Part shown: positions 8,444-17,215 of the stretch, one piece after another
Position numbering within the stretch: the first letter of the stretch is position 1
Layout: every line of letters begins with the position of its first letter
Origin: Glaciecola sp028401415
Lineage (GTDB): Bacteria > Pseudomonadota > Gammaproteobacteria > Enterobacterales > Alteromonadaceae
Assembly: GCF_028401415.2 (NCBI RefSeq)
Contig: NZ_CP171821.2
Location: forward strand, 1,364,001-1,428,000
Direction of reading: 5' to 3'
Length of the DNA: 64,000 nt
The notes under the pieces: generated by a model
Databases searched by the model: none
Seen by the model: only the letters and a program-made list of their open reading frames with translations
What the model was told of the DNA's origin: nothing
Position numbers and translations under genes: made by a program

Positions 8444-9424
8444 TCACGGCAATAACTCTCGCATGGTCGGACTATTGTAAACTGACATAATTTTGTCAGC
8501 GTAGTTGGGGTCAGTTGCATAACCAGCCCGCTGAAGCTCTCGAAAATAGTCTTTCGGTTCATCGGTTTTTGATAGGGCTTGTTCATATCGCGGGTTAGAG
8601 CGCACAAAATCCACATAATCGTGCAGTGACTCAGAAAAATTATTATAGGCTCTAAATACCGCCTGTTGTTTTTGCGGCAAATTATTTTCGAACTCTAATG
8701 TGTCTATCGCGGTTTTGTTGCCGTCCCAGCGCTTATCTGCTTTGATTCCGAAAAGGTTGTGTGCATTGTTGCCATCACCCTCGTGGATCATAAATTTGCC
8801 CCAACCTGTTTCGACTGCGGCCTGAGCAATAAGCGCTTTAGGTGAAATACCTAAGCGTTCTGCTGCTGCCTGTGCTTGAGGGTATAGAGACTCAACAAAC
8901 GCTTTAGGGGAATCAAAAGCCGCCTTTTTTGTCGGCATCTGCACTGAAGAACTCGAATCGACATCTGAATTGCTTACTTGGCTCTGCTGAGAAGCCTGTG
9001 ACTGTATCATTGAGCGTAACATCGCGTTGCGATTGAGAATAGAGAGTTCGGCATCATTTCGTACAGCGCTCGCGGGCATCACGCCATTGTTTACACTCAT
9101 TTGCTGAACAATCACATCCGCTAGACCAATACTTCCATTGGTCGACAAATCGGTCGCAATTTGCTGATCATGCATATCCCGATAAAACTTTACCTGGTCA
9201 GAATTAAATGGGCTGTCTTTATCCGCGAGAGATTCTTGCGCTTTACGCATCGACTTTAGCAGCATTTGCACAAAAATAGCTTCAAACTGTTTCGCGGCCT
9301 CTTCTAAAGCAGCATCATCACCAGATTTAGCGGCAGCACGAAGAGAATCCAAACCTTGGAGGTCGTGCACAGAGCGCGACATCTCGAGTTTTGACTTCAT
9401 GTTTGCTGATAAATCCATATTCAC
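8444..9424 (-). CDS. flgJ: flagellar rod assembly protein and peptidoglycan hydrolase FlgJ
   Basis: A two-domain FlgJ. The N-terminal rod-scaffold domain (about 20-110, EAAKQFEAIFVQMLLKSMRK) is followed by a linker and a C-terminal beta-N-acetylglucosaminidase domain (about 170-326, ALIAQAAVETGWGKFMI, with the catalytic Glu in VETGWG, and NLFGIK). It opens peptidoglycan for rod assembly in the periplasm. GTG at 9424 has AAGGGTG at good spacing and is preferred; ATG two codons later is possible. It lies between flgI and flgK. Confidence 0.95.
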   Translation of the reverse strand: MNMDLSANMKSKLEMSRSVHDLQGLDSLRAAAKSGDDAALEEAAKQFEAIFVQMLLKSMRKAQESLADKDSPFNSDQVKFYRDMHDQQIATDLSTNGSIGLADVIVQQMSVNNGVMPASAVRNDAELSILNRNAMLRSMIQSQASQQSQVSNSDVDSSSSVQMPTKKAAFDSPKAFVESLYPQAQAAAERLGISPKALIAQAAVETGWGKFMIHEGDGNNAHNLFGIKADKRWDGNKTAIDTLEFENNLPQKQQAVFRAYNNFSESLHDYVDFVRSNPRYEQALSKTDEPKDYFRELQRAGYATDPNYADKIMSVYNSPTMRELLP

Positions 9425-9449
9425 GATCTACACCCTTTCTTTGCTGTCA

Positions 9450-10568
9450 CTAAATAACGATTAGTTCGCCCTGCAAGGCACCGGCCTGCCGCAAAGCTTC
9501 TAATATCGCCATCAAGTCACCAGGCGCTGCACCAATTTCATTTACCGCTCGAACTAGCTGGTCAAGCGTTACGCCTGGGTCGAACTTGAACATGCGGCTA
9601 TCGTCCAGCTCTACATCAATAATAGACTGAGGCACAATCGCTGTTTCACCGCCACCAAATGCATTGGGCTGTGCCACGAGAGGGTCTTCTGAAATAGTGA
9701 CGGTTAATCCACCGTGGGTAATGGCAGCGGGCATTAAACGCACATCTTGTCCGATTACGATTGTGCCCGTACGGCTATTTACGACAATGCGCGCAGGTGC
9801 AGCAGCCGGTTCAAATTCAAAGTTTTCAATAGTCGCTAAAAAACCGACTCGTTGAGCAACATCTCGCGGGGCTTGCACCTTGACTGAAGCTGCATCCATG
9901 GGGGATGCAATCGCATATCCCATGCTCGGGTCAGCACCTAATCGATTGTTGATTTCATCTGCCATAGCTTGAGCGGTACTAAAATCGGGACTGTGCAGAT
10001 TGAGTGTCAAAAAGTCGTTTTGCATCAAACCGCTTGGCACCTCTCTCTCCACTAAGGCACCATTGGCGATGGTACCTACGGTAGGTGTGTTGCTGACAAT
10101 GCGAGAACCGTCATTACCTTGCACACCGAAACCTGAGACAACAAGTGAGCCTTGAGCCACTGCGTAAACCTCACCGTCTAAACCCTTCAAGAATGTCTGT
10201 AGTAAGGTCCCGCCGTGTAAACTTTCTGCTTCACCCATTGACGATACAGTGACATCAATTCGTTGACCTGGCTTTGTAAATGCTGGAAGTTCTGCATGCA
10301 CAGCGACCGCAGCTACATTTCTGATCATTGGACGCGTATTCGAGTCTAAGCTGATGCCAAAGTTGGTCAACATGGTACGAAAAGACTGCTCTGTAAATGG
10401 ACTCTGCTCACCTGTACCCGGTAAACCAACGACTAAGCCATAACCCACCAACTGGTTCGCTCTTACGCCTTGTATGCTAGCTAAATCTTTGATGCGCTGG
10501 CCGGAAAATGCAGGCGCTGAGCTGACAAGCGCTAAGCACGTGATAAATAAGTAAGTAAGCATTTTCAT
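9450..10568 (-). CDS. flgI: flagellar P-ring protein FlgI
   Basis: FlgI forms the periplasmic P ring. A cleavable signal peptide (MKMLTYLFITCLALVSSAPAF) precedes the conserved start of the mature protein, QRIKDLASIQGVRANQLVGY, and the family motif GLPGTGE. ATG at 10568 overlaps the flgH stop (TAATG) and gives a standard signal peptide. An ATG five codons earlier (10583) is open but less likely. Length 372 residues, as expected. Confidence 0.96.
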   Translation of the reverse strand: MKMLTYLFITCLALVSSAPAFSGQRIKDLASIQGVRANQLVGYGLVVGLPGTGEQSPFTEQSFRTMLTNFGISLDSNTRPMIRNVAAVAVHAELPAFTKPGQRIDVTVSSMGEAESLHGGTLLQTFLKGLDGEVYAVAQGSLVVSGFGVQGNDGSRIVSNTPTVGTIANGALVEREVPSGLMQNDFLTLNLHSPDFSTAQAMADEINNRLGADPSMGYAIASPMDAASVKVQAPRDVAQRVGFLATIENFEFEPAAAPARIVVNSRTGTIVIGQDVRLMPAAITHGGLTVTISEDPLVAQPNAFGGGETAIVPQSIIDVELDDSRMFKFDPGVTLDQLVRAVNEIGAAPGDLMAILEALRQAGALQGELIVI

Positions 10569-11254
10569 TAGAGCGGCCACCATGTGGAAGAGAAGAACTG
10601 CGTGAGCCAGCCCTTTTCTTGAGCGCGGGCAAAACTGCCGGTGCCGCTATATTGAATGCGAGCGTTGGCGATTTTTGTCGATTCGATTTCGTTTTCAGGT
10701 GAAATATCCGCCGGACGCACAACGCCAGTCAAACGAATATATTCGTCACCATTATTCAAGGTGAGCCACTTTTCGCCGCGGATAACTAAATTATTATTTG
10801 GCAAAACGTCTAACACGGTTACCGAAATGTTGCCTTGTAAAGAATTACTCTGGCGAGCCTGCGCGTCTCCCGCAAAATCATTGCTCGAATCAACCCCCAG
10901 TTGAATCGCCTCATTGCCGATACGAATTGCATTACCACCAAGCCCCAACATCGGTTGCAAGTCTACATTCGACTCGCGCGAAGTTTGCGTGTTTGCACTT
11001 TTGGTTGCTGCGGTATTTTCTCTTAGCGTTACGGTAATAATATCACCCACGCGACGCGCTGTGACATCGCTGTACAAGCTATTGGCGAGTGATGCGGTGA
11101 ACAAACTGCCGTCATGGACAATTTCATCGCGTTTTTGTACGGGGACCGGCGGCGCATAAAATGGGTCGTTTGCGCTTACCGTTTCTTGCACAGTTGATTT
11201 GCACGCACTGACGCTGGCCAGTATTAACAATATTGGAATGAGACGAATAATCAT
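10568..11254 (-). CDS. flgH: flagellar L-ring lipoprotein FlgH
   Basis: FlgH forms the outer-membrane L ring. The start MIIRLIPILLILASVSAC ends in a lipobox (SVSAC), fitting a lipoprotein. The DIITVTLRENTAATKSA segment and the VRPADIS motif are FlgH hallmarks. ATG at 11254 has AAGAGG nine bases upstream. A longer reading frame from 11302 lacks a ribosome site and would bury the signal. It starts 10 bp after flgG. Confidence 0.95.
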   Translation of the reverse strand: MIIRLIPILLILASVSACKSTVQETVSANDPFYAPPVPVQKRDEIVHDGSLFTASLANSLYSDVTARRVGDIITVTLRENTAATKSANTQTSRESNVDLQPMLGLGGNAIRIGNEAIQLGVDSSNDFAGDAQARQSNSLQGNISVTVLDVLPNNNLVIRGEKWLTLNNGDEYIRLTGVVRPADISPENEIESTKIANARIQYSGTGSFARAQEKGWLTQFFSSTWWPL

Positions 11255-11264
11255 CTTAAGCCTC

Positions 11265-12053
11265 TTAAAGCTGTTGAATAACTTGACCAAGCATTTGGTC
11301 AACCGATGAAATCACTTTTGAGTTCATCTCGTACAAGCGCTGAGACTCAATTAAGTTAACCAGCTCTTCTGTTACATTCACATTGGAAGTTTCAAGCGTA
11401 CCTTGGGCAAGCGTCCCTAAACCTTGCAAACCGGGAACGCCTTGCACAGGCGCACCAGATACGGCCGTTTCGGCATACAGATTTTGGCCTAGAGGCTGGA
11501 GGCCAGCCGGGTTAATAAAATCGGCAATGTTAATCTGTCCCAACACCTGAGGCTCAGCTTGTCCGCGCAGCTGAGCGGACACTTCACCGTCTTGAGATAT
11601 TGTGACTTGTTGCGCATCTGGTGGTAGGGTAATCACTGGCTGAAGCACAAAACCCGCTCCGGGTGTCACCATTTGCCCCTGATCGTTTAAGGTAAACTGA
11701 CCGTTTCGCGTATACGAAAGACTGCCATCAGGCATTTGAATCTCAAAAAATCCTCTGCCTTGAATCGACATATCTAAGGCATTTTCAGTCGTTAGCAAGT
11801 TACCTTGAGTATGCGTTTTCTGAGTGGCAACCACTTTGGAACCCGCACCCAACATCAAACCGGAGGGTAACTCGGTATCTGCTGAGCTTCGACCGCCAGG
11901 TTGATTAATGTTCTGATACAGTAAATCTTCGAAAACTGCGCGGTCTTTTTTAAATCCTACGGTGCTCGCATTTGCCAAGTTATTTGAAACAACCGCAACA
12001 TCTGTTTGTGCGGCATCTAGGCCTGTTTTACTTATCCAAAGAGCTGGATGCAT
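11265..12053 (-). CDS. flgG: flagellar distal rod protein FlgG
   Basis: The distal rod subunit of the flagellar axle. Features are the N-terminal rod motif LDAAQTDVAVVSNNLANAST, the central LDMSIQGRGFFEIQMPDG segment and the C-terminal LIESQRLYEMNSKVISSVDQ helix. The length of 262 residues is exactly typical. It follows flgF by 31 bp. Confidence 0.97.
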   Translation of the reverse strand: MHPALWISKTGLDAAQTDVAVVSNNLANASTVGFKKDRAVFEDLLYQNINQPGGRSSADTELPSGLMLGAGSKVVATQKTHTQGNLLTTENALDMSIQGRGFFEIQMPDGSLSYTRNGQFTLNDQGQMVTPGAGFVLQPVITLPPDAQQVTISQDGEVSAQLRGQAEPQVLGQINIADFINPAGLQPLGQNLYAETAVSGAPVQGVPGLQGLGTLAQGTLETSNVNVTEELVNLIESQRLYEMNSKVISSVDQMLGQVIQQL

Positions 12054-12084
12054 AGTGTGTACCTCTTGAAAAATTAAGCACTAA

Positions 12085-12828
12085 TTAAAATATGCGCATC
12101 ATCATGTTGCCGCGCATGGACAATTCGTCGGCCTTACTCATAAGCTTGACCTGCATTTCGTAGTGACGCTGCAAACTTATCATCTGCACCATTTCATCGA
12201 CTGCATTGACATTGGAGCCTTCCAACATGCCGGAACGAACGCCCACGGTGTTATCTTGCTGAGCAAAGCCGCCATTTTTAAGCTCAAAAAGGCCGTCTTC
12301 TCTTCGTTTAACATCATTTAATTCTGGATTGACAAGCTTTAAGCGCCCCACTTCTTCAATGGCATTTTGTGGCGCACCTTGAAGCTGAGTGGTGATGGTT
12401 CCATCACCTGCAATGGTCACGTTTTGAATGGGTATAGGCAGGAAAACCGGACCGTTTTCTCCGAGTACTAAATTGCCTTTAGCGTCTTGGAGAGCACCCT
12501 CCGCGGTCATCGTGAAATTACCATTTCGCGTGAAGGCTTCACCACCTTCTGGCGTTTGTACGCTAAACCAACCTTCACCTTGAATAGCAACATCCAATGG
12601 ACGGTCGGTTGTGATCATCGCGCCGCTATCGTAATTATTGCTTGGACTCTCAGTCATACTAAAAATACGGGACGGCAAACCCTCGCCGTATGCTGGCATG
12701 GCACGCGCTTGCTCAAGCTGGGCTTTAAAGCCATTCGTTTGGGCATTAGCCAGGTTGTTGGCTCTCACGCCAGTAGCCAGTAAGTCTTGATTGGCGCCGC
12801 TAGCGGCGATGTAGAGTAACTTGTCCAT
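12085..12828 (-). CDS. flgF: flagellar proximal rod protein FlgF
   Basis: A proximal rod subunit. The start MDKLLYIAASGANQDLLATG with NNLANAQTNGFKA, the LDVAIQGEGWFSVQTPEG segment, and a C-terminal QMISLQRHYEMQVKLM helix identify FlgF (247 residues). ATG at 12828 has GGAAG five bases upstream; a TTG one codon earlier is ignored. It is the first gene of a unit separated from flgE by a terminator, a sigma-54 promoter and a MITE-like element. Confidence 0.96.
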   Translation of the reverse strand: MDKLLYIAASGANQDLLATGVRANNLANAQTNGFKAQLEQARAMPAYGEGLPSRIFSMTESPSNNYDSGAMITTDRPLDVAIQGEGWFSVQTPEGGEAFTRNGNFTMTAEGALQDAKGNLVLGENGPVFLPIPIQNVTIAGDGTITTQLQGAPQNAIEEVGRLKLVNPELNDVKRREDGLFELKNGGFAQQDNTVGVRSGMLEGSNVNAVDEMVQMISLQRHYEMQVKLMSKADELSMRGNMMMRIF

Positions 12829-12922
12829 CAATACTTCCTTAATTCACTCATGTAGCATGCAAAACGAATGCTGTATGTAAACGGTCAAATTTGACGTTTA
12901 TAGAAATCTTATAAGGGAGTAA

Positions 12923-12938
12923 GCAAGGAAAATGCCAA
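12923..12938 (-). promoter_or_regulatory. sigma-54 promoter of flgF-flgL
   Basis: The minus strand reads TTGGCAT-N4-CTTGCT with GG and GC ten bases apart, matching the -24/-12 consensus TGGCACG-N4-TTGCW. The -12 element is about 95 bp before the flgF ATG. The -24 GG lies at the foot of the terminator hairpin at 12935-12974. Confidence 0.7.
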
Positions 12939-12974
12939 AGCGGATAAAAGAGAGTTGCTCTCTATCCGCTTTGG
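12935..12974 (-). terminator. long hairpin between flgE and flgF
   Basis: CCAAAGCGGATA pairs perfectly with TATCCGCTTTGG, then GAGAG with CTCTC around a short loop. On the minus strand the stem is followed by CATTTTCC, a weak T-run. On the plus strand it is followed by GTGTTTTT. It probably ends the flgB-flgE transcript ahead of the sigma-54 promoter of flgF. Confidence 0.65.
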
Positions 12975-13007
12975 GTGTTTTTACGATATAAGGTAGGTGT
13001 TTAGTTA

Positions 13008-13202
13008 ACCCGAACTCTGGATAAGAGACAGCGCTCAGCAGCCCTAATGGCGCGGATTACTGCGTTATAAAAGTGAGCAATAGAATCACTATTACGTCAC
13101 TTTTATGCCTTGTCCTCCACGCCATTAGGACTACTGAGTCTAACAATCTGAAATCTCAGCACTTTTTATATTCCTGCACTGCCTCTTATCCAGAGTTCGG
13201 GT
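13008..13202. mobile_element. MITE-like palindromic element, 195 bp
   Basis: The ends are perfect inverted repeats of at least 20 bp (ACCCGAACTCTGGATAAGAG and its complement at 13183-13202). The interior holds further nested inverted repeats (CCTAATGGCG with CGCCATTAGG, and ATAAAAGTGA with TCACTTTTAT), so nearly the whole element can fold into one hairpin. It is flanked by the direct repeat TAGTTA on both sides (13002-13007 and 13203-13208), a 6-bp target duplication. It has no open reading frame. It sits 21 bp past the flgE stop. Confidence 0.75.
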
Positions 13203-13223
13203 TAGTTAGTTTTTAACTGCCGA

Positions 13224-14609
13224 CTATCGAATATTCAAAATAGTCTGATTCAACTGGTTATTCACTTCAAGCGCTCGTGAGTTTGCCTGAAAGTTACGCT
13301 GAGCAATAATCATATCGATAAGTTCAGTCGTCAAATTTACGTTGGCTTGTTCAAGCGCTGACGAATTAATGTCACCAAAAGTACCTGTGGTGGCTTCACC
13401 GGCAAGTGCTTCGCCCGACAATATACTCTCTTTCCACTGAGTACCCGATTGCTGCGTTAAGCCCTGTTCATTTGCAAAGCGAACTAGCGCCACACGCACA
13501 ATGGGTTCTGAGGTACCGTTTGAAAAGGTTGCTCTGACTAGGCCGTCAGGGCCAATGTCAATGCCGGTTAGTCGCCCAACGGGTAAACCATTTTGCTCAA
13601 GTGAGGTTACTTCAAACGCAGATGCGAACTGAGTAGGCTCATTTGGATTGGCGCCAACGGGGTCTAAGTTAAAGTCAATTGCAATTTGTTGGGTTGCATC
13701 TGAACCATTTGAAAGTATATCGCCACCCAGCGCTTCGGTCACAATTTTTAAGTCTAACTGCGGGTTTCCGTCGGCAGATTCAATGCCAATAAAATCACCA
13801 CCCTCGCTAAATTGCAATTTTGCAGCCGATACTGCAAAACCAGAATCCGTGCCAACAGAGTTCACTGCAGTAGCGGGGTCTGAGTCAGTGCCGTCAGAAT
13901 TAGTGATATCAACCAATTGGTCATCGACTGCCGCTGCGACATACCATTCATTTACCGCAGCAGGATCGTTGTCTTTCAAGAAGTAATAGGTCATTACATG
14001 GCTATCGCCCAATGAATCATACACTGTGACCGACGTAGCCGCGTTGTAGGTCAAGGGGTCACTTGGGTCAAACTGTGCTGGATTCTTTGTTTGGTCACCG
14101 GCGGGTAAGTTAAACCGTACATCAACTTCTGATGTGCTTTGTGGTGAACCAGATGAGTCAGGGATGCGAACTGGCACAGTCGTACTCAACGCTACCGAAG
14201 CAGAGGTTCCATCAGGATTGACCGGAAAGCCCAAAAGATTGTCACCATTTGAGTTAACTACAAAGTTATTATTATCAAGCTTAAACTGCCCTGCTCGTGT
14301 AAACGAGAAGTCGCGTGATGTAATTTCAGGAATTGTTGCAAAGAATCCGTTGCCGGTGATAGCCAAATCTAGCGCATTGTTAGTAAAGCTTAAGCTACCT
14401 TGAGAAAACTGCTGAGAAACTTCTTGTGTTAATGCACCGTCACCTACTTTTGTTTTACCAGAAGCAAGTAATGAAGCCGCATACACGTCACCAAACTCTG
14501 CACGCGACTCTTTAAAGCCGACGGTGTTGACGTTGGCGATGTTGTTCGCCGTGGTATCTAGGTCTTTTTGTGACGCAGAAACGCCGCTTAAAGCTATATT
14601 AAAAGACAT
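13224..14609 (-). CDS. flgE: flagellar hook protein FlgE
   Basis: FlgE is the hook subunit. The N-terminus MSFNIALSGVSASQKDLDTT, with NNIANVNTVGFKESRAEFGD, and the C-terminus LIDMIIAQRNFQANSRALEV are the conserved D0 elements. A large variable middle gives 461 residues. The start is ATG at 14609 with AGGAGAACATAC upstream. It is the last gene of the flgBCDE unit, 10 bp after flgD. Confidence 0.97.
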   Translation of the reverse strand: MSFNIALSGVSASQKDLDTTANNIANVNTVGFKESRAEFGDVYAASLLASGKTKVGDGALTQEVSQQFSQGSLSFTNNALDLAITGNGFFATIPEITSRDFSFTRAGQFKLDNNNFVVNSNGDNLLGFPVNPDGTSASVALSTTVPVRIPDSSGSPQSTSEVDVRFNLPAGDQTKNPAQFDPSDPLTYNAATSVTVYDSLGDSHVMTYYFLKDNDPAAVNEWYVAAAVDDQLVDITNSDGTDSDPATAVNSVGTDSGFAVSAAKLQFSEGGDFIGIESADGNPQLDLKIVTEALGGDILSNGSDATQQIAIDFNLDPVGANPNEPTQFASAFEVTSLEQNGLPVGRLTGIDIGPDGLVRATFSNGTSEPIVRVALVRFANEQGLTQQSGTQWKESILSGEALAGEATTGTFGDINSSALEQANVNLTTELIDMIIAQRNFQANSRALEVNNQLNQTILNIR

Positions 14610-14619
14610 GTATGTTCTC

Positions 14620-15312
14620 CTATGAATTACCGATTTGAATGACGTCGTCTAGCTTGATGCTAACGTCACCGTCTAAATTAAGCACTACACCTTGACCCGC
14701 GTTGGTTAAGCTAACGCTGTCAACGTGTCTATTGATGGCGGTAGGAAGCGCTTGAGCTTCTCCAAATACGTTTCCTTGCACCTGAACTGCATAATTGCCA
14801 GGTGGCAATGGATTGCCGTTTTGGTCAGTACCGTCCCAGTTAAATTCGATATTGCCTGCTGCTTGCGTACCCACATCCATAGTGCGAACCACTTCACCCG
14901 CACCGTTATAAATGCTGATTTGCGTGTCTTGGGATGTATTTTCGTTAATAATGACACCGCTGAAGCCAGTGCCCTCTGCATCTTTATAACCCACGTTACC
15001 CGTCACCAATACTTCTTGGCCAATTAACCCCGAGGCTTGCAGCGCCTGGTTCGAAGTCATTGATGCGGCAAAGCTAGTAAACTGCTCGTTCAATTGAGTG
15101 ATGCCTTCTGCAGTACTAAATGATGTCATTTGCGCAACCATTTGATCATTATCAACAGGCTTAGTTGGATCCTGATTGGCCAACTGCTCAGTAAGCAAAG
15201 CAAAAAAGTCTTCTTGCTTAAGCGTTTGCTCAGTGCCATCGGCAATGGGAACTTCGGGCTCCGTGTTCCAATACAAGTCTCGATTAAGGCCTTGCTGCTC
15301 TAATACATTCAT
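14620..15312 (-). CDS. flgD: flagellar hook cap / assembly protein FlgD
   Basis: FlgD caps the growing hook and guides FlgE polymerisation. The motif LKQEDFFALLTEQLANQDPTKPVDN (residues about 30-55) is the FlgD hallmark, and FLN-like and Tudor-like domains follow (NFDWDG-like EFNWDGTDQNGNPLPPGNY). Length 230 residues. TAGAGGAATATTTTC precedes the ATG. It lies 62 bp after flgC. Confidence 0.96.
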   Translation of the reverse strand: MNVLEQQGLNRDLYWNTEPEVPIADGTEQTLKQEDFFALLTEQLANQDPTKPVDNDQMVAQMTSFSTAEGITQLNEQFTSFAASMTSNQALQASGLIGQEVLVTGNVGYKDAEGTGFSGVIINENTSQDTQISIYNGAGEVVRTMDVGTQAAGNIEFNWDGTDQNGNPLPPGNYAVQVQGNVFGEAQALPTAINRHVDSVSLTNAGQGVVLNLDGDVSIKLDDVIQIGNS

Positions 15313-15374
15313 GAAAATATTCCTCTATACGACGCTGATTAAATGATTGTCGTAAGTGTTAATACCCTAAGTGA

Positions 15375-15797
15375 TTACTGACCTTGACCAAGCTGCAATA
15401 CACGACGGAAAATTTGTTTGGTGGTATCGGCCACCTGCACGTTTGTTTCGTATGCTTTAGATGCTGACATCATATCTGCCATCTCCTGAACGATGTTTAC
15501 ATTCGATTTGTAGATATAGCCATTCTCATCTGCCATCGGATTGCCGGGTGCATACTCAATTTGCAAAGGTTTATCGCTTTCAACAATGCCTTTTACCTGC
15601 ACGCCAACACCCTTGGTTTGGTCTGCCGAGGCTTGATCAAGCGCCGCGGCAAATACCGGGTGCCGTGCGCGATAAGTATCTTCATAACTGCTGCTCACAC
15701 TGTTCGCGTTGGCGATATTACTTGCGGTTGTATTGAGGCGGACACCTTCTGCCGACATGCCAGTTGTGGCAATATTCATTACATTAAATAAACTCAT
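15375..15797 (-). CDS. flgC: flagellar proximal rod protein FlgC
   Basis: A 140-residue proximal rod protein. The start MSLFNVMNIATTGMSAEGVR with ASNIANANSVSS, the GNPMADENGYIYKSNVNIVQ segment and the C-terminal MSASKAYETNVQV helix are typical FlgC. Its ATG overlaps the flgB stop by one base, so translation is probably coupled. Confidence 0.97.
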   Translation of the reverse strand: MSLFNVMNIATTGMSAEGVRLNTTASNIANANSVSSSYEDTYRARHPVFAAALDQASADQTKGVGVQVKGIVESDKPLQIEYAPGNPMADENGYIYKSNVNIVQEMADMMSASKAYETNVQVADTTKQIFRRVLQLGQGQ

Positions 15798-16243
15798 TAT
15801 TGTCCTCCGCTACTTAGTGCTTTTTTCATGCCGCTGAACTTGCCGTTAAGTAACATTAAGCTCGCTTGGTATCGCATACCGTTTTCTAGAAAGGCGTTTC
15901 GCTCTTGCTGCACGTCAACGGTATTTCCGTCGCCTGTGTCTGGTTGAAGTGGCACTCTGTAGTCCACATCAAAACGTGGAGCGCCGCCGCCTGTCATATG
16001 TTTACTGTTTGTCGTCACCATGCCTGAACTTGCCACCGACAATTTATTACTAGTAGATGCTGTGCTATTTAAACCCGAAGTGCCCATGGCTTGCTTCATC
16101 GCATCTTGAAAATTTATATCGCGGGCTTTGTAACCCGGTGTATTAGCGTTCGCTAAATTCCCAGCAATGATTTCCATTTTGTCAGATCGCACTTTCAGTG
16201 CGTTGTGGTGAAATCCTGCTAAGCGGTCTAAGTTAATGGCCAT
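15797..16243 (-). CDS. flgB: flagellar proximal rod protein FlgB
   Basis: A 148-residue proximal rod protein that starts the flgBCDE unit. Its motif GNLANANTPGYKARDINFQD is the FlgB signature, and NAFLENGMRYQASLMLLN is the C-terminal helix. A clear sigma-54 promoter lies 45-60 bp upstream. Confidence 0.96.
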   Translation of the reverse strand: MAINLDRLAGFHHNALKVRSDKMEIIAGNLANANTPGYKARDINFQDAMKQAMGTSGLNSTASTSNKLSVASSGMVTTNSKHMTGGGAPRFDVDYRVPLQPDTGDGNTVDVQQERNAFLENGMRYQASLMLLNGKFSGMKKALSSGGQ

Positions 16244-16287
16244 AACGTATACCTAATTGCTTAAATGACTGTCATGTCAAAAACAGA

Positions 16288-16303
16288 GCAAGTGCTATGC
16301 CAA
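16288..16303 (-). promoter_or_regulatory. sigma-54 promoter of flgBCDE
   Basis: The minus strand reads TTGGCATAGCACTTGC, with GG and GC ten bases apart, as in the -24/-12 consensus. The predicted start lies about 30 nt before the flgB ATG, a normal leader. This fits the class of flagellar genes controlled by a sigma-54 activator of the FlrC/FleR type in polar flagellates. Confidence 0.8.
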
Positions 16304-16363
16304 GGAGATAAAAAAGAAGAAATTTAGAGTTTTTTAAAACGGGGGGAATACAGTTAGCTGACG

Positions 16364-17215
16364 CTAAGCCTTTGAATAATATAGGCCTTGCTCACATTTT
16401 TTAAGCCTTAAATGCTGTTCTGCGCCATTGATGGACTCAGAAGCACCCAATAGAAGCGCACCCTCATTATGAAGTAAAGCGGAAATTTTTTGCAGTATGT
16501 TTGCCTTGCGTTCTGCCTCAAAGTAAATCAGTACATTTCTGCAAAAAACAATATCGAAGCTTCCAAGATGTGCAATGCTGTCGAGCAAGTTAAGTTTTTT
16601 GAAAGTCACGCGGCTGCGAATAGCAGCGCTAATACATGCCTTATTGCTTACTCCACTTTCAAAGTATCGTTGTAGCATTTGTGTGGGTAGGCCACGATTG
16701 ATTGCAAGCTCGTCATACTCACCTTGCTTTGCAAAATCCAACACTTGCTGAGATACGTCACTTGCGACAATTTCAACCCCATTGGCAAAGGCTGTGGGAT
16801 ACTGCCTTTGGAATTCTGCAATCACCATTGCGATTGAGTATGGCTCCTGTCCAAATGAACATGCACTGCTCCATATACGTAACTTGTTCTTTTGCGAAGC
16901 TAAGTTTGGCAGCAAATGTTTTGCAAGAATTTGATAGGGGTACTCGTCTCTAAACCAAAAGGTTTCATTGGTTGTCATCGCTTCTAGCGCGCCAGTGCTA
17001 ACATTAGGATTTTGTTGGGATACGACTTGATCAATGAAGATATTGATATCCTCATACGAAAAATCTCGCATGACTTTAGATAAGCGGCTCGATACTAAGT
17101 ATTGCTTATTCACACCTAAAGTAATACCAAGTCGAGCCTCTAAAAATCGAGCGAACTTGTCGTATTGCGCCGCAGAAAGTAAAGTTTTACTCTGTGACGG
17201 TCTTGGCTTTGTCAC
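16364..17215 (-). CDS. cheR: chemotaxis methyltransferase CheR
   Basis: CheR uses S-adenosylmethionine to methylate glutamates on chemoreceptors. The N-terminal helical domain (1-80) precedes the SAM-binding fold with IWSSACSFGQEPYSIAM, the post-I motif (EIVASDVSQQVLDFA) and FDIVFCRNVLIYF, all CheR motifs. Length 283 residues. The start is GTG at 17215, immediately after the cheV stop, so the two genes are coupled. The cheV-cheR pair ahead of flgB is typical of polar flagellar clusters. Confidence 0.95.
   Translation of the reverse strand: MTKPRPSQSKTLLSAAQYDKFARFLEARLGITLGVNKQYLVSSRLSKVMRDFSYEDINIFIDQVVSQQNPNVSTGALEAMTTNETFWFRDEYPYQILAKHLLPNLASQKNKLRIWSSACSFGQEPYSIAMVIAEFQRQYPTAFANGVEIVASDVSQQVLDFAKQGEYDELAINRGLPTQMLQRYFESGVSNKACISAAIRSRVTFKKLNLLDSIAHLGSFDIVFCRNVLIYFEAERKANILQKISALLHNEGALLLGASESINGAEQHLRLKKCEQGLYYSKA

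Noticed and set aside
12834..13223. A small gene in the flgE-flgF gap
   Set aside because: All of the interval is explained by the promoter, the hairpin and the palindromic element; no frame with a start and ribosome site remains.
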